A stretch of DNA of 64,000 bases from Microbotryum silenes-acaulis (GCA_003665825.1 QPFY01000019.1:248001-312000), one strand, 5' to 3'; numbered from the stretch's first letter, positions 48,073 through 60,066 are shown. The notes: a model not told the origin generated them from the letters alone. A program made the numbers and translations.

Positions 48073-48673
48073 GTGAGAGTTGGTGTAGTTTCCTTTTTTT
48101 AAGAAAATATTCACAGAAATATGACGTTGGTACCAGAGCGTTGCAACGACTGTGCTGCGCGATTCGCTGGCACGAGCTGCGGATGTGCAGGAACTTCTCG
48201 CAGACATGCCATCCCAGACTGGACTCCCCGCTCGTATTTCAGAGGCTTATCAGTATAATAAAGGTTGGCGCCAGTTTCAAAGGGGAAGTTGGTACTAGCC
48301 CAACCCAAACTCTGGTGACGATAATGTAAGAATTCTGAACTGGGACGGCGATTCGTGGCGGGCAGCGGTGGATTAGCACGAGCCCCGGGCCCATCGGCGC
48401 CCGGCGAGCACACTGGCATGCGCGTTGCGCTGAAAAGGCCCGAGGCCGTACTCGTGTCCTTGCCTTCGACTCCGCGTTCGACCCAGCGTGTCCCAGCCTG
48501 GTTGGAAAGGAGCTACTACTACCCTTCCTCACCAAAAGGAGCAACGACCCCTCCGCACGCGCCCCCGCGCCCCGTGCGACGACACGCGCCGGTCACTCTC
48601 TCCTCTCCTCGGAAACGACTCTCGGCCGTGCTACGTTCAGCGTCGATCGGACTGCGAGAAATCATAGGCCTGG
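48073..48673. other. Intergenic region
   Basis: 600 bases between the SnoaL-like gene and PMT2. No gene recognised. Confidence 0.45.
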
Positions 48674-51600
48674 ATGTCCTACCGATCGCAAGCGCACCCT
48701 TACACCTCCTCGACACCAGCAGCGGTACCACCACCTGTACCACCCCCGACGAGTAGTGATCAGCACGCCCAGTCCAGTCATCACCACCGCGCTCTCCCCT
48801 CGTCGTCGAGGCCGTCGCACCTGCACACCCACACCAACCACCCCATCACCTCGCACCCTTCCCGTTCCCGTTCCCGCTCACCTTCCCCAACCCCGCGTGA
48901 CCGAGATAGAGACTGGGTCGACGTTTACTCCCCTCACGAACAAGGTCTGCCCATCTACAGCACCTCGTCCAAATCGCACTCGAGCTACTCCGGCCACCAC
49001 GCGGACTCCGACGCTCAGATGCAAGTCGTCGATTCGTCCACCGCGCGACGACGTGGAGGCGGAGCACCTTACGAAGGCGTCAACTCCCACATTGCCGGAG
49101 AGGGGGACGCTCATCAAGGGAGTGAATATAGAGGGGAGAATGAGCATCAGTTCAACACCGGTCATCGGGGTAGGAGCTTGAGTTATGATGGCAACAAGGG
49201 GGAGAAGAGCATTTGGCCTACGTCGGGGATTGGGATCGAAGGGCAGGTCCATGAGACGATCGCGCCGAGTGGCAAGAAGGAGTTTTATTCGGCGAATACG
49301 GCAGAGGGACAGAAGTGGAACCAGCTTATTCTGGAGAGGACTCAGTCGTCGACTTGGGTCAGTGAGGGATTGTCAAGTTGACCGGTTCGGATCGTCAAAG
49401 AGCTGACCTGAACTTTCTTACGGCGGTAAACAGGGAGGGGTTTTCAAGGAGGTCATGCAGGAGCTCAAACCGCATATCCCACTTTTGGTCTACACGTTCC
49501 TCGCGCTCTTCACGCGTCTATATCGTATCGGAGCCAACAACACGGTTGTCTGGGACGAGGTCAGTCGCTGCGCCGTGCACGGACTAAATTCAATTGGCTT
49601 CGGTGTTGAAACTGCTTTGAGCGACATAGGCCCACTTTGGAAAGTTTGGAGCTTACTATCTCAACCGAACATTCTTCTTTGACGTGAGTTGAAAGATGCC
49701 AAAACGCATCCCACCAGCTCAAGCTGAATGCTAGGCCGCTTGCACATTCACCAGGTCCACCCGCCACTTGGCAAGATGCTTGTTGGGCTCGCCGGCGCTT
49801 TGGCGGGCTTCAATGGCTCATACGACTTCCCTTCTGGCGCGCCTTACCCGGATCATGTCCCCTACACTGCGATGAGGGTCTTGTTGGCTCTGCCTGGTGT
49901 GGCGATGGTCCCTCTCGCTTGGGGCACTGCGCTCGAATTGCGCTTCTCTAGGTGGTCGACTCATATCGTCACATTGATGGTCCTCTGTGGTAGGTCATGC
50001 TCGAACGCTCGAGTAAACGTTCCGAGATATTTTGATGTTAATATCGCGCATCATCCCGAACTCCAGATCTCGCCTGGCTCGTCATTAGTCGCTTCATCCT
50101 CCTCGACTCGATGTTGATCTTCTTCACCTTCACGACCGTCTACTTCCTTGCTTGCTTTAACAACACCCAACGAAGACCGTTCGAAGAGGAGTGGTGGTTC
50201 TTTTTGACCATGACGGGGATCTCGATCGGCTGTGTGGCGAGGTCAGTGATGCTTGTCTTGATCAGAGAGGAACAACATGCACGACTTGCTGAGCACCTCG
50301 GTATCCTTTGCACCCCAATAGTGTCAAATGGGTCGGCTTGTTCGTGACTGCGCTCGTTGGTATCTACACCGCCGAAGATCTCTGGAACAAGCTTGGCGAT
50401 CTCAGGATGCCTCACGTGAGCGGCGCCCATCCCCAGAATTTCTGGCTCGAATGCCGAAACTAACTAGCAATTCCACTCCTTGACCACAGCGCACCTACGT
50501 CCGGCACTGGGTCGCGCGCGTCTTGTGCCTCATCATCGTCCCCTTCTGCGTCTACGCCCTCACGTTCAAGTTGCACTTCCTCATCCTCAACCGATCGGGA
50601 AGCGGCGATTCGCAAATGAGTTCGCTGTTCCAGGCCCACTTGGCGGGCAACGATTTTGCGCAGAACCCTCTTGGTACGCCTTTACCTCAGTACTAATTCG
50701 GTGATATGTCGAGCTGACCCATTGGGTCCCTTACAGAGGCGGCTTTTGGCTCCAAGGTCACCCTCAAGAACATGGGCTTCGGTGGAGGTCTCTTGCACTC
50801 GCACGTGCAAACCTACCCCGTCGGATCGCAGCAACAACAAGTGACATGCTACCACTACAAGGACGAGAACAACGAATTCCTCATCACCCCGACGTGGGAA
50901 GACCCTCCTCTCGACGAACATGAACCCCTGAGGTACCTCAAGAACGGCGATGTGATTCGTTTGGTCCACGTCGCGACGGGTCGGAACTTGCATTCGCATC
51001 CTTTCGTTGCCCCCGTTTCGAAATTGAACAACGAGGTCTCCTGCTACGGCAACGCGACCGTCGGCGACGTCAACGATTATTGGATCATCGAAGTCGTCGA
51101 TGACCTGATGCAAGGGTCCAAGAACAAAGTTATTCGGGTACATTCCTTGTCGACGAGGCTGAGGATCAAACATCAGAATACGGGATGTTATCTCCGTGCG
51201 GCGAATGCCATCTTGCCGCAGTGGGGGTTCAAGCAGGTTGAGGTGTCGTGCGATAAGGCGAATAATCCGAGGGATGAACATACGTATTGGAATATCGAGT
51301 CACATTGGAACGATCGATGTGAGTTGTCAACTTGTCGACGCCGTCAGCCTTATTTACTTGCGAGGTAGGCCAACTCATTCGGGCTCCTTCTCCCACCACA
51401 GTACCCGCCGGTGACCAAAAACTTTACCGTTCGCCCTTTTTCCGCGATTTTTGGCACCTCAACGTCGCCATGATGACCTCGAACAACGCGCTCGTCCCGG
51501 ACCAAGACAAAGAAGACTCGATCGCCTCCTCCCCCTTCGAATGGCCCTACCTTTGGAACGGGATGCGCATGAACGGTTGGGGTGACGATTCGATCAAGTA

Positions 51601-52203
51601 CTACCTCGTCGGAAACGCCGTCGTCTGGTGGTTATCCACCACGTCGCTGTTTGTGTTTATTGGGGCATTGTTTTGGCATTTGATGAGGTTCCAGAGGAAG
51701 ATCAATGATTTCGCTCCCGGCGAATGGAATCATTTCCTCTATGTTGGGAAGATTGGGTTCGGGGGTTGGGTGCTTCATTATATTCCTTTCCTCATTATGG
51801 GCCGGGTCACGTATCTGCATCATTACGTACGTAGGAGTCTCCGAAGCTTACTGAACGAACGTCAGCTGACTCCCCACTCTCCGCATGTTACTCACAGCTC
51901 CCGACCCTCTGGTTCTCGGTCATACTCTTCGGCGGCTTGTTGGATCACTTCGTCTTCAAATCCCGTCGTCTGACCCAACGTACGAAACGGATCGTCTTCC
52001 TCACTGTCTCTGGTTCGGTCTTGTTCACGTTTTGGTGGTTTCATGAGACCGCATTCGGGATCGAAGGGCCGGCGACGAAGCTTAAGTATAGGACTTGGAG
52101 GAAGGTGAGAAAGGGCTTGGGATCATCCGTTCAGTCGGTTGGACGATTGCTAATCATTTACGTCTTTTCTTTTTTCGGACAGAGTTGGAATTTGCACGAC
52201 TGA
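48674..52203 (+). CDS. PMT2: Protein O-mannosyltransferase, PMT2 subfamily
   Basis: Exons: 48674-49357, 49434-49559, 49630-49683, 49755-49989, 50067-50241, 50322-50415, 50490-50673, 50737-51318, 51402-51826, 51898-52104 and 52183-52203, about 928 residues. The N-terminal 225 residues are hydrophilic and disordered. The catalytic loop follows (WDEAHFGKFGAYYLN, with the Asp-Glu pair, then VHPPLGKMLVGLAG). Next come multiple membrane helices including WVGLFVTALVGIYTAEDLWN, a lumenal block of three MIR repeats (about residues 510-700), and the C-terminal membrane part (LPTLWFSVILFGGLLDH). It transfers mannose from dolichyl-phosphate mannose to Ser/Thr in the ER, normally as a heterodimer with a PMT1-type partner. 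The last exon codes only for SWNLHD. Confidence 0.94.
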
Positions 52204-52931
52204 TCGACTTCATGCTCGGGTCGTTCTCTTCCGATCTTTACTTCGAAACCCGCGTGTATGTAAAACGGTCAGAATTTTTAGCCCCGAACCTCAACCGCGG
52301 CCTCAGCTGTGCCTCCTGTTTGCCAATTTCTTGTACCCCTCGGACGACGCAATGTGATGAATCGATGGTTGTTACATCATGTGGAAAGGGGATGGCTGGC
52401 TTGAACTCACTCGGAGCTGTTTGCTCTGAGAGACAGTCACTTCAGGTTGCTTGTCGGGCTAACGGGCAGATCCCGACGTTGGTTGACTTTGAACACGTTT
52501 ACTTTAGTACTCTCTCGATGATCAGACCTCACATCTCTCGCTCTCTTCATCATTCACGCTTTTGGCCTGGGTTGCTTTTCTGTTCACATTTTTTTACTCA
52601 ACCACACAGACCAATTGGACTTGAATCTCCTTCCCATGTACCTTCCCATCAACCAACTTGACCAGATCTGCCGAGCTCGATCAGCTCGCGGCATCATACA
52701 TTGACTAAACTCGACAGCTTCGAGGAGGTCCACCCCGCATCATCGTGCTGGGTCGGATTCACAACATTGAGATTTGTTCTAGCCCTCGGCACTCGCTAAT
52801 GACTGCCTTGAATAGGGCCCTTTCGGCGCTGACGAACGGCACCGTCAAGACAATCGTTCCGAGGAGAGTATGGTCTTTTCGGCTTTTGCTGCAAGAGTTT
52901 GACGCGGAGGCCGAAGCGCGCGCTACCTCAA
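52204..52931. other. Gene-poor region before the inverted repeat
   Basis: About 730 bases after PMT2 without a convincing gene. Confidence 0.45.
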
Positions 52932-53030
52932 GTCCCTGCTGTAAGCCGTGCTCGCACGCATTCCTCTCCTCTGCTGTAAGCCGTGCCCGCACGCATTCCT
53001 TCTCTCCGCTGTAAGCCGTGCCTTCACGCC
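52932..53030. repeat. 35-base tandem repeat, about three copies
   Basis: The motif GCTGTAAGCCGTGC recurs at 52938, 52973 and 53008, a period of 35 bases. Copies one and two share a further CGCACGCATTCC; copy three diverges after its first 16 bases. Each copy carries a GTAAG, like a 5' splice site. Confidence 0.85.
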
Positions 53031-53136
53031 TGCCCTTTGAGCCTTGGTCCATAAGCCGCCCCCCGCGCAGGAATTTCTACCCAAGCCTGCTCCTTCAGCC
53101 TTGTCAGTTCCGGACTGCTTGCCGCTGCTGTACCAG

Positions 53137-53538
53137 TTCATCGCTGTGTACCTCTGCCACCCTCCTGCCAAGGTTGGTGTCCGTCCTCGAACTCTTCCTG
53201 TCACTACGCCTCAGGCTGACAGGTTCCGAGTCTCGCACAGGACCTTCCCCAACGATCACGGACGCACCCGCATCAGTCTCTGCCAGACTGCTTGGACAAC
53301 TGCCCTCTGTCCCCCGCCCTACGCCTGCCAAGCGTAGCCGTGCCTCTTGCCATTGAGTACCGCGTCTCGCTCCTAGAGCTAAGGTACATCGCCATTCCTC
53401 TCCCGGGCTCTGCCCCAGGGTACTCCTACTCACAGCTGTCCTTGTTGGGCATGCTGACTTACTTGGCTACCTCGCTACGCAGACAATCCTCATCACCCAA
53501 CGTGCCAGCGTTCCGGGTTGATTATCTCTGTTCGTACG
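53137..53538 (+). repeat. Left arm of a long inverted repeat
   Basis: The arm is made of blocks 53137-53172, 53241-53310, 53311-53383 and 53483-53538, which match the right arm at 53672-53972 in reverse complement with only a few substitutions. Two segments are present here but absent from the right arm: 53173-53240 (68 bases) and 53384-53482 (99 bases). Both begin GT, end AG and contain a CTGAC branch-like sequence. When they are removed the frame reads VYLCHPPAKDLPQ, then SLPDCLDNCPLSPAL and IEYRVSLLELRQSSSPNVP. No family recognised. Confidence 0.88.
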
Positions 53539-53671
53539 CGACGCGCTTTCCAAGCAAAGGTATGCCAAGTCTTCCCAGTCATTTGCAGTAATCCTAGATA
53601 CTGATAGGAACCGCGCTTTCCAAGCAAAGCCGTTCCATCTTCTGAGCTCCTCCCACCCACCCAGAAAAAAG
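53539..53671. repeat. Spacer of the inverted repeat with an internal direct repeat
   Basis: The 18-base CGCGCTTTCCAAGCAAAG occurs at about 53542 and again at about 53612, the two copies framing roughly 50 bases. The remainder ends in a C-rich run and six A. Confidence 0.8.
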
Positions 53672-53972
53672 CGTACGAACAGAGATAATCAACCCGGAAC
53701 GCTGGCACGTTGGGTGATGAGGATTGTCTTAGCTCTAGGAGCGAGACGCGGTACTCAATGACAAGAGGCACGGCTACGCTTGGCAGGCGTAGGGCGGGGG
53801 CTGCATACAGGGGTATGAGCAGTTAGTCAACCATCCAACAAGGAGAGTTGAAGAAGAAGCGTACACAGAGGGCAGTTGTCCACGTAGTCTGGCAGAGACT
53901 GATGCGGGTGCGTCCGTGGTCGCTGGGGAAGGTCCTTGGCAGGAGGGTGGCAGAGGTACACAGCGATGAACG
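53672..53972 (-). repeat. Right arm of a long inverted repeat
   Basis: Reverse complement of the left arm. It is contiguous where the left arm has its two GT-AG segments (junctions 53934/53935 and 53727/53728). It has its own extra segment, 53801-53864 (64 bases), which on the minus strand starts GTACGC, holds GACTAAC and ends GCAG. The left arm is uninterrupted at the matching point (53310/53311). The minus-strand frame, spliced there, stays open from about 54030 to 53493. The arms are separated by a 133-base spacer. Confidence 0.88.
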
Positions 53973-54232
53973 AATGTGGCGTTCCGCGCCCTTCGTGTTC
54001 GTGGATTGAGAACAGGGGTGTCGCAAGCACATTTTACTTTCTCTCCTTCCTATGTCTTGTAGCAGAGCGTCGTAAATCGTGGCAGCATCATCCAGGCAAT
54101 CTCAATCCCCCATTCCGTCGAAAGGTCACCGCTCGCCTCACGGAGAGCTCGAAGATATTTTCGTGCCTCCTACGCGAGAGCTTGACGCAATTTTGATCTC
54201 ATTTGAAAAAACTCCTTTGACTGTTACCTCAT

Positions 54233-55700
54233 CTACAACGCCCAGATGTTCGACCCTCCCAACTCCTTTAAATCAACTTTCTCACCCTGACTCTTGATCG
54301 CCGCTTCAACAAGCGCCAAATCTCTCAACGTCGCTCTCGGACCACTCTTCTTCTCCACCAACTTCCATTCCTCACTATCCATCCCTTTCCCAAACGCCTC
54401 TTCAAAAGCCTTGAATTCTTGTTTGACACCCTCCGATTGATGCTTCTCGACAAGTTCGGTCCCTTGTCCCCCAATACGTGGGGCCGAACGATAGACTTTG
54501 ACCAAATTGGGACGGACGCCGAAATCGACGATGATGGATCCGGTCTCACCGATGAAGATGGCCGTCTTGGTATCGAGACCTTGTATACCGAAGGAGATGA
54601 TGATCGTTCCCGTAACGCCGGGGGTCGAGGTCGTTACCGAGCCCGTGACGAGGTCGACGGGTGGGAGGTGGGGTTGGATCGATGAAGCGACGGCGGAGAT
54701 GGACGTGATGTCGATATTTTGCGCCGAAAGAACGGTTCGCATACCGGCCAAAAAGTGAACACCACCATCTTGGATGTATCTATAGCTCACCCGGACCCAC
54801 AGGGTTTTTAGTGAGAGCGTGAAGACTTTGGACCAGAAAGATTTTCAATTCAACTCACCCTCCCTGGTACTCGGGTTTCTTCCTCCATTCGGTGTTGTTG
54901 TACTTGGAATCAGCTTCGACAAAGCCGAAAAAGTCCAACTTGAATGCCTTGATCTGACCGATCTCGCCCTGGCCGACGAGTTCACGAGCTCGAGCGAAAG
55001 AGGCTTCAAAAGGGTATTGTTCGGCGATGATCCTGTTTGAAAAGTAACTCTAGGTCAGCTAGGATTATCCCCGATGAGTTTGGTTGATCTTGTAAAGAAA
55101 ATGTACCATCCAACTCCTTTGGGGCGGTACTCCTTCTCATACTCCTCGACCAAACCCCTCGCTTCCTCCACCGTACTCGCGACCGGTTTTTCACTAATGA
55201 CCCCTTTACCGGCCTTCCAAGCCTTCCGAATAACCGAAGGTTGGGTCAGAATAGGAAGAGCGAGGACAACGAGATCGATATCGGAACGAGCGAGGAGGTC
55301 GTCCAAGGACCCTTTGGCGCTCGAGTTGGAGTCGTCGGAGTAGACGTCGATCTGGTGGTGAGAGGCGAGCGAAGAATCCGACGCGAGCGTCGAGGCGGAG
55401 TGGTACGATCGCGAGTAGACGGCTGCGAGGGTAAAGGAGGGAACATCGAGGATGGCGGGGAGATGCTAGTGAGGTGGGGTAAGAGTGGCTTTTAGTTTCC
55501 GTGGCATTAAGAACAACGCAAGCGGTGCAGACCCGAGCGTCGCCCTCGGGGGCTCCAAAGTGGGGCGCGGATTCCGAGCACTTGGCGCGAGCGGGGAGCG
55601 GAGGAGAAGAGCCACCGGCATGCATTGTAGTACGTACCGATTCTCTGGCAAAGATGCCAGCACCCAGCAAAGCGACACGGAAGGATTTGGTTTCGCTCAT
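54233..55700 (-). CDS. Gfo/Idh/MocA family NAD(P)-dependent oxidoreductase
   Basis: Exons from the start: 55638-55700, 55107-55465, 54859-55032 and 54233-54779, about 380 residues. The N-terminus is a Rossmann motif (FRVALLGAGIFARES), continued after the first intron by HLPAILDVPSFTLAAVYSRS. SDIDLVVLALPI and the VISEKPVA segment, with the family's catalytic Lys, follow. The C-terminal half has YIQDGGVHFLAGMRTV, where the His sits at the usual active-site position. The family oxidises sugars, inositols or dihydrodiols; the substrate is not visible. The first exon is 63 bases and covers only the dinucleotide loop. Confidence 0.88.
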
Positions 55701-56102
55701 CTTTGATGAAGTAGCGGGGAAGTGGTAGGAACAAGAGAGAAAGAGAGCGCACCCGAGTGGGCTGGTTTCCAGTCGATCGGAGGTGCAAGTTTCTGACGAA
55801 ATCGTGGACCTGACGACGACCATTCATGGGGTGCCCGACCGATCTGTTCTAGCGTTCGCAATCGCGCGTATTCTGCTGGTCCAAACTTTGGTAACTTTTG
55901 CATCCAGAAGAAAATCTTTCAGAGCATCCAATGTTTTCCATCAGACTTGGGCTATTCCGGGAAACATCACGTAACAATACTTTGGCGGGCAGTCCCCCAT
56001 CACTCCCCCTGTCGCCGCGAGCTCCCACCTGGCTCCCTTTTCCCCCACCTACGGCTCCGCGTGCACCGCCTCACTCATCGCAGTCCACCACCACTTTAGA
56101 TC
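55701..56102. other. Divergent intergenic region
   Basis: 402 bases between the oxidoreductase (-) and the GT32 gene (+). No gene seen. Confidence 0.5.
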
Positions 56103-57870
56103 ATGCCAGCAACAACAAAACCGGACTCGTCAATGCGACAACGCCCCCCAGAAGGAGGTGTCTCGACTTCCCCAGCCTTCCCCAAGGGTGTCGAGCCACT
56201 CAACCTTTCTCAGTTCATGCTCGGATCCCCCGTCCCCGGGAAGCGAAAATTGTCGTCTCAGGCGTATAGGGTAAGAACTACAGGATCTGGGTAGCTTTCA
56301 AGGATGCGTTTGTGAAATCGCCTTCTGGATCGGGTGAGAGGGCCCGGCGGCCTTCGTTTAGGATTACGAAAGTGGAGCGCCTCCTCTACGCTTCGGAGTC
56401 CGAGCCAACGCTACATGGCCGTCGAGAAGAACGGACTCTCGAGTCTTCTTGGGGACAGACAGGGTATTTCACACACTCTTGACCCCCGAACGAGCCGAAA
56501 TTCCCCAGTCTTGCTCCCTGGATCCCGAGTATCAACCGAAATGATCCGCTGAGCCTCTTCACGCAACCCCACAGGGCGGGAATATCCTACCTCGAAGACT
56601 TCGTCTATACCTCTACATCATCTTACCAGTCGTATCACTCCTCCTACTGATCCGCCGCCTCTCGTACCGTTCCCACATCCCCTTCTACCATCCCCTCCCT
56701 CTCCCCCCCACGATGAACACGACTTTCTCCCCGACCCCATCCCGCCAAGTTCCCCCCTACGTGCACTACATCTACGGATTATCCCCAACTTTTGGAGGAA
56801 AACCTTTCTCCTTCCTCCAATACCTCTGTTTCACTTCTTCATTGCACGTCATCGAACCCGAACGAATCTACTTTCACTACGTCTACGAACCTTCAGGTTG
56901 GTGGTGGGAAACTTGGAAAGAGGAAGTCGCGAGTCGAAATAAGACGACGGAATTCATCATGGTCAAACAAAGGGATGTGGTTGAGGTGTTTGGGAACAAG
57001 GTCGAACATTTCGCTCATAAGGCGGACGTGATTAGGTTAGAAGTGTTGAGGGATTATGGAGGGATTTATTTGGATGCCGATGTGTTGGTTATCAAAGGTG
57101 AGACTTTTTAAGGGTTAGGCTCATCATGGTCAGACGCGTACTGATCGCTAATGGGGTTTTTTCAACTTAAGATTTTGGACCGTTGTACAAGTTCCCGATG
57201 GTGATGGCGATGGAATCGCAACCGAACCTCGATCCTAAACTTCCCCCTTCCGGTCTTTGCAACGCCGTGATGCTCTCCAGACCCTATTCATCTTTCGTGG
57301 GTGCGTTAACGGCGGTCAACTTTCAAAATCAGCAACAAAGTTATCCCACCCGAAGCATACTAACCCCAATTCAAAAACTGACCTTCCATAGTCCGTTGGT
57401 ACAACGCTTACCAAAACTTCACTTCCACACGTTGGGCCTACCACTCCGTTACCCTGCCCTACATTCTCGCCCAATCCTACTCATTGGACCTCATCGTTTT
57501 GAACAAATTCGCTTTCTTCTGGCCGATCTGGCACGATGATCATTTACGACTCGTTCATCGATTTCCACCAATTTACAATTTTCATCAACCGGATCGATTG
57601 GCACCTGGTTATGATACTCAATTCACTTATCATCTTTGGGAATCCGAAGCTTGGGAAAGGTATCTCAAGTATTATGATCCTGAGAGAATTTGGTACAAAA
57701 ACACGGCGGAGAAGAGGGGGGAGAAGAGGGAAGAGGATGGTAGGAATGATGAAAGTAGTTTCTCGAGGGAGGCGAGGAGGTTCGTTAGTTTGGAATTGAG
57801 GATCAAGTGGAGGAAGGCGGTGAAGGAGGGAAAAGTCAAGGAGAGGGAGTGGGAGCAGGATTTGGTGTAG
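56103..57870 (+). CDS. DXD-type glycosyltransferase (GT32, OCH1-like family)
   Basis: Exons 56103-56270, 56575-57097, 57172-57300 and 57392-57870, about 432 residues. A short cytosolic tail is followed by one membrane anchor (LYLYIILPVVSLLLLIRRLS), a type II Golgi topology. The catalytic core has VPPYVHYIYGL, then HKADVIRLEVLRDYGGIYLDADVLV, where DAD is the DXD metal and nucleotide-sugar site. LCNAVMLSRPYSSF and the WPIWHDDHLRLV block follow. GT32 enzymes transfer mannose or other hexoses to glycans or lipids in the Golgi. The first exon is less certain: the 304-base first intron is long for this window and could hide another exon. Confidence 0.83.
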
Positions 57871-58245
57871 GCTTACGCTTTGCTTTTGTTTTTTGTTTTG
57901 TGATGATCTGAAATTTTGCATTGCCCGACAACCTCGATGAGAGACTTGATCTGTCCGACAGCACTTGACCGAAAGGAAGCTTAAGAGAAGGAAAGACCAC
58001 GATCGAACCAGGCGACCCGAAAAAAGGGAATACAAGAACTGTATAGCAAAACACACAGACAAAAAAGAAGAAAGCAAAGGGAGTAGTAAGAAGAAAATGA
58101 TGGTCGAAACCATTGTCCATGCGTGTCGATATAAACCTGCGTCCTCGTCATCATTTTCAGGGGACATCGGGGTGCCTCAGTCGCTCAACCCAAGTTGATC
58201 TCTCGCCCCTTCAACGACCACCCCAACGACCACTCAGCATCACAT
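57871..58245. other. Convergent intergenic region
   Basis: AT- and A-rich 3' flanks of the GT32 gene (+) and the GPI-type gene (-). No gene seen. Confidence 0.5.
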
Positions 58246-60066
58246 CTAAGCGAACCAAACCGCGCCCGCGGCAATAAGCAGAGCCCCCAACCCGACCTGC
58301 ACACGACCTTGCGCATCGCCAGTAAACACATTCGCGGACTTGGTCTGTGTCGGGAAGCCTTGACCCTGGAAGATGGAGGTGATGATCACCGCCGTAGGGG
58401 TGGTGTTGAAAGGCGTTGTGCTCGAAGTGGAGACGGTAGGAGAAGCGGCGACGGGGGAGGCGGCATTCGTCGTTGGTGAGGCGGCGGCGGTCGTCGCTGC
58501 GGCAGTTGTGGCGGTTGTGGCGGCGGCGGTGGTGGTGGTGGTGGTGGCGGCGGTTCCTCCGGCGACGGTGGCGCAGTAAGCGGTCAAGTCTGTCGTGCGA
58601 TGAAGAAGGGCAACATTTAGCATCTGCTGTTTCCATTCTCGTCTCATGACATGTTCCAGCCGTAGCCCTCTCCGACGTCGGGCTGCTCGTATGCGCCGAG
58701 GTCCGCCACTTTGAAAGCTCGCCGCCACGTCCCGGTGTTTTCATCTCGTCCAGGCATCCATCCACTGATTCGAGAACACGACTGAAAAGGGTCCACTCAC
58801 CAGCCAAAGCCGTCGCCGGTAAGGCGAGCTGAGGATCGCTCGCTGCGGTCAAGGCCGTAGTCATGCAGGTCGAGCACGTGGTGAAGGCCGTGACGAACGC
58901 GGCGTCACAGACGCAGGTGTTGTAGTCGGTCGTCGCGGCCGTCGTGGCCGGTGTGGAGGGACAGGCCTGGGAAGAAGAGAGGATGTAAGAAGGTCAACAA
59001 CTGCCGGCTCGCTCGTCATGGCTCGTCCGCCGGGTTTGTAGTCTAGGAATAGGTCGGGGATGACCGAAGCGACGGGAGGTTATTCCGTCGCCGCATATCG
59101 GACCCCACAGATTGTTTATTTTCGGCTCCTTCTCGCAGGAAACAAACGCCAAACGGGGTTTTAAGTGCATTCGCGCATTCGCAATGTCTCCTGAGAATGG
59201 CACCGCTCGTCGGCGCCAGATGTTCCCGAAAGGAGGTCCTTTTTAGAGGAGGCCTCGCGCGACCCGACCGACCAGCCCGGGCGGACAGCGTTGGCGGCGG
59301 CGGTTGGTGCACGCCAGCCCAAACAATCGGCGCGGACAAGTAGAGCCGAGCGAGGTGCGAGGTCGAGGTGCCAGACTGCGGGTTTCGATGGCCAGTTGTG
59401 GGATGATAAATAAGCTACTTACGCCGAGACTGGTGAGCCATGTCGCACATGTCGTCGAGCACGTTCCGGGGATGATGGTCGAGAGCGTGTCCTGTACACG
59501 AGCGAGGAGGCCGAGCGAGGGGAGGCGCGGAAAGGAAAGAATCAGTTTCAGTTTCAGTTTCAGTTACAGCCCAAGTCATGCAGGGATTAGTCGTGTGTAC
59601 TGACCTGCTCCGTGACGATCGTCGTGATCGTTTGGGCTGTGAGATTTAAAAAGTCGACCCAAGTGCGGTGCGTATACGGATGTATCACACGGGTGAGGTG
59701 ATGCGATCGATCGGAGTGCGAAATCAGGTCGAGCACGACGAGAGCAGCGACCGGCGAGCGAGGTGACGTGAGCATAGTAAAAGGGCATGGTTAGTCACTG
59801 AACCAGCATGGTTGAAGGACATGCACAGAGCTCTGATGCCATGCCATGCCAGCGCAGTGCAGCACCTATATTGGAGGTGACCGCCGCACTCGGTCGCCAC
59901 ACACACACACACACACACACGCACGCGCGCCGCGTCCGAAGCCAAGCTGAGCATGTTGTGGCAGCGCTCAGAGAGTCAACCACGAGGGAGAGGGAGACTC
60001 ACCCAGTGCGCAAGGCATGACCAACAACAGACCGGAGAGCAGCAACGTCCGTGTTCGGTTGACCAT
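58246..60066 (-). CDS. Secreted, probably GPI-anchored cysteine- and Ser/Thr-rich protein
   Basis: Exons from the start: 60003-60066, 59605-59636, 59423-59491, 58801-58966 and 58246-58589, about 224 residues. A signal peptide (MVNRTRTLLLSGLLLVMPCALA) precedes a mature part with regularly spaced cysteines (GTCSTTCATWL, GACPST, YNTCVCDAAF, TTCSTCMTT, YCATV). A Thr/Ala-rich stalk of about 60 residues and a C-terminal hydrophobic segment (VQVGLGALLIAAGAVWFA) fit GPI anchoring at the cell surface. The cysteine pattern resembles small fungal surface proteins but is not a clear CFEM domain. The first intron (59637-60002) is long and contains a CA dinucleotide repeat. The second exon is 32 bases. Confidence 0.82.
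59899..59936. repeat. CA/CG dinucleotide microsatellite
   Basis: A CA run of about 24 bases followed by GCACGCGCGC. It lies inside the first intron of the GPI-type protein gene. Confidence 0.9.

Noticed and set aside
53137..53972. DNA transposon or MITE as the full explanation of the inverted repeat
   Set aside because: No terminal target-site duplication or transposase seen, and the arm differences fall exactly on GT and AG borders, which a MITE does not explain.
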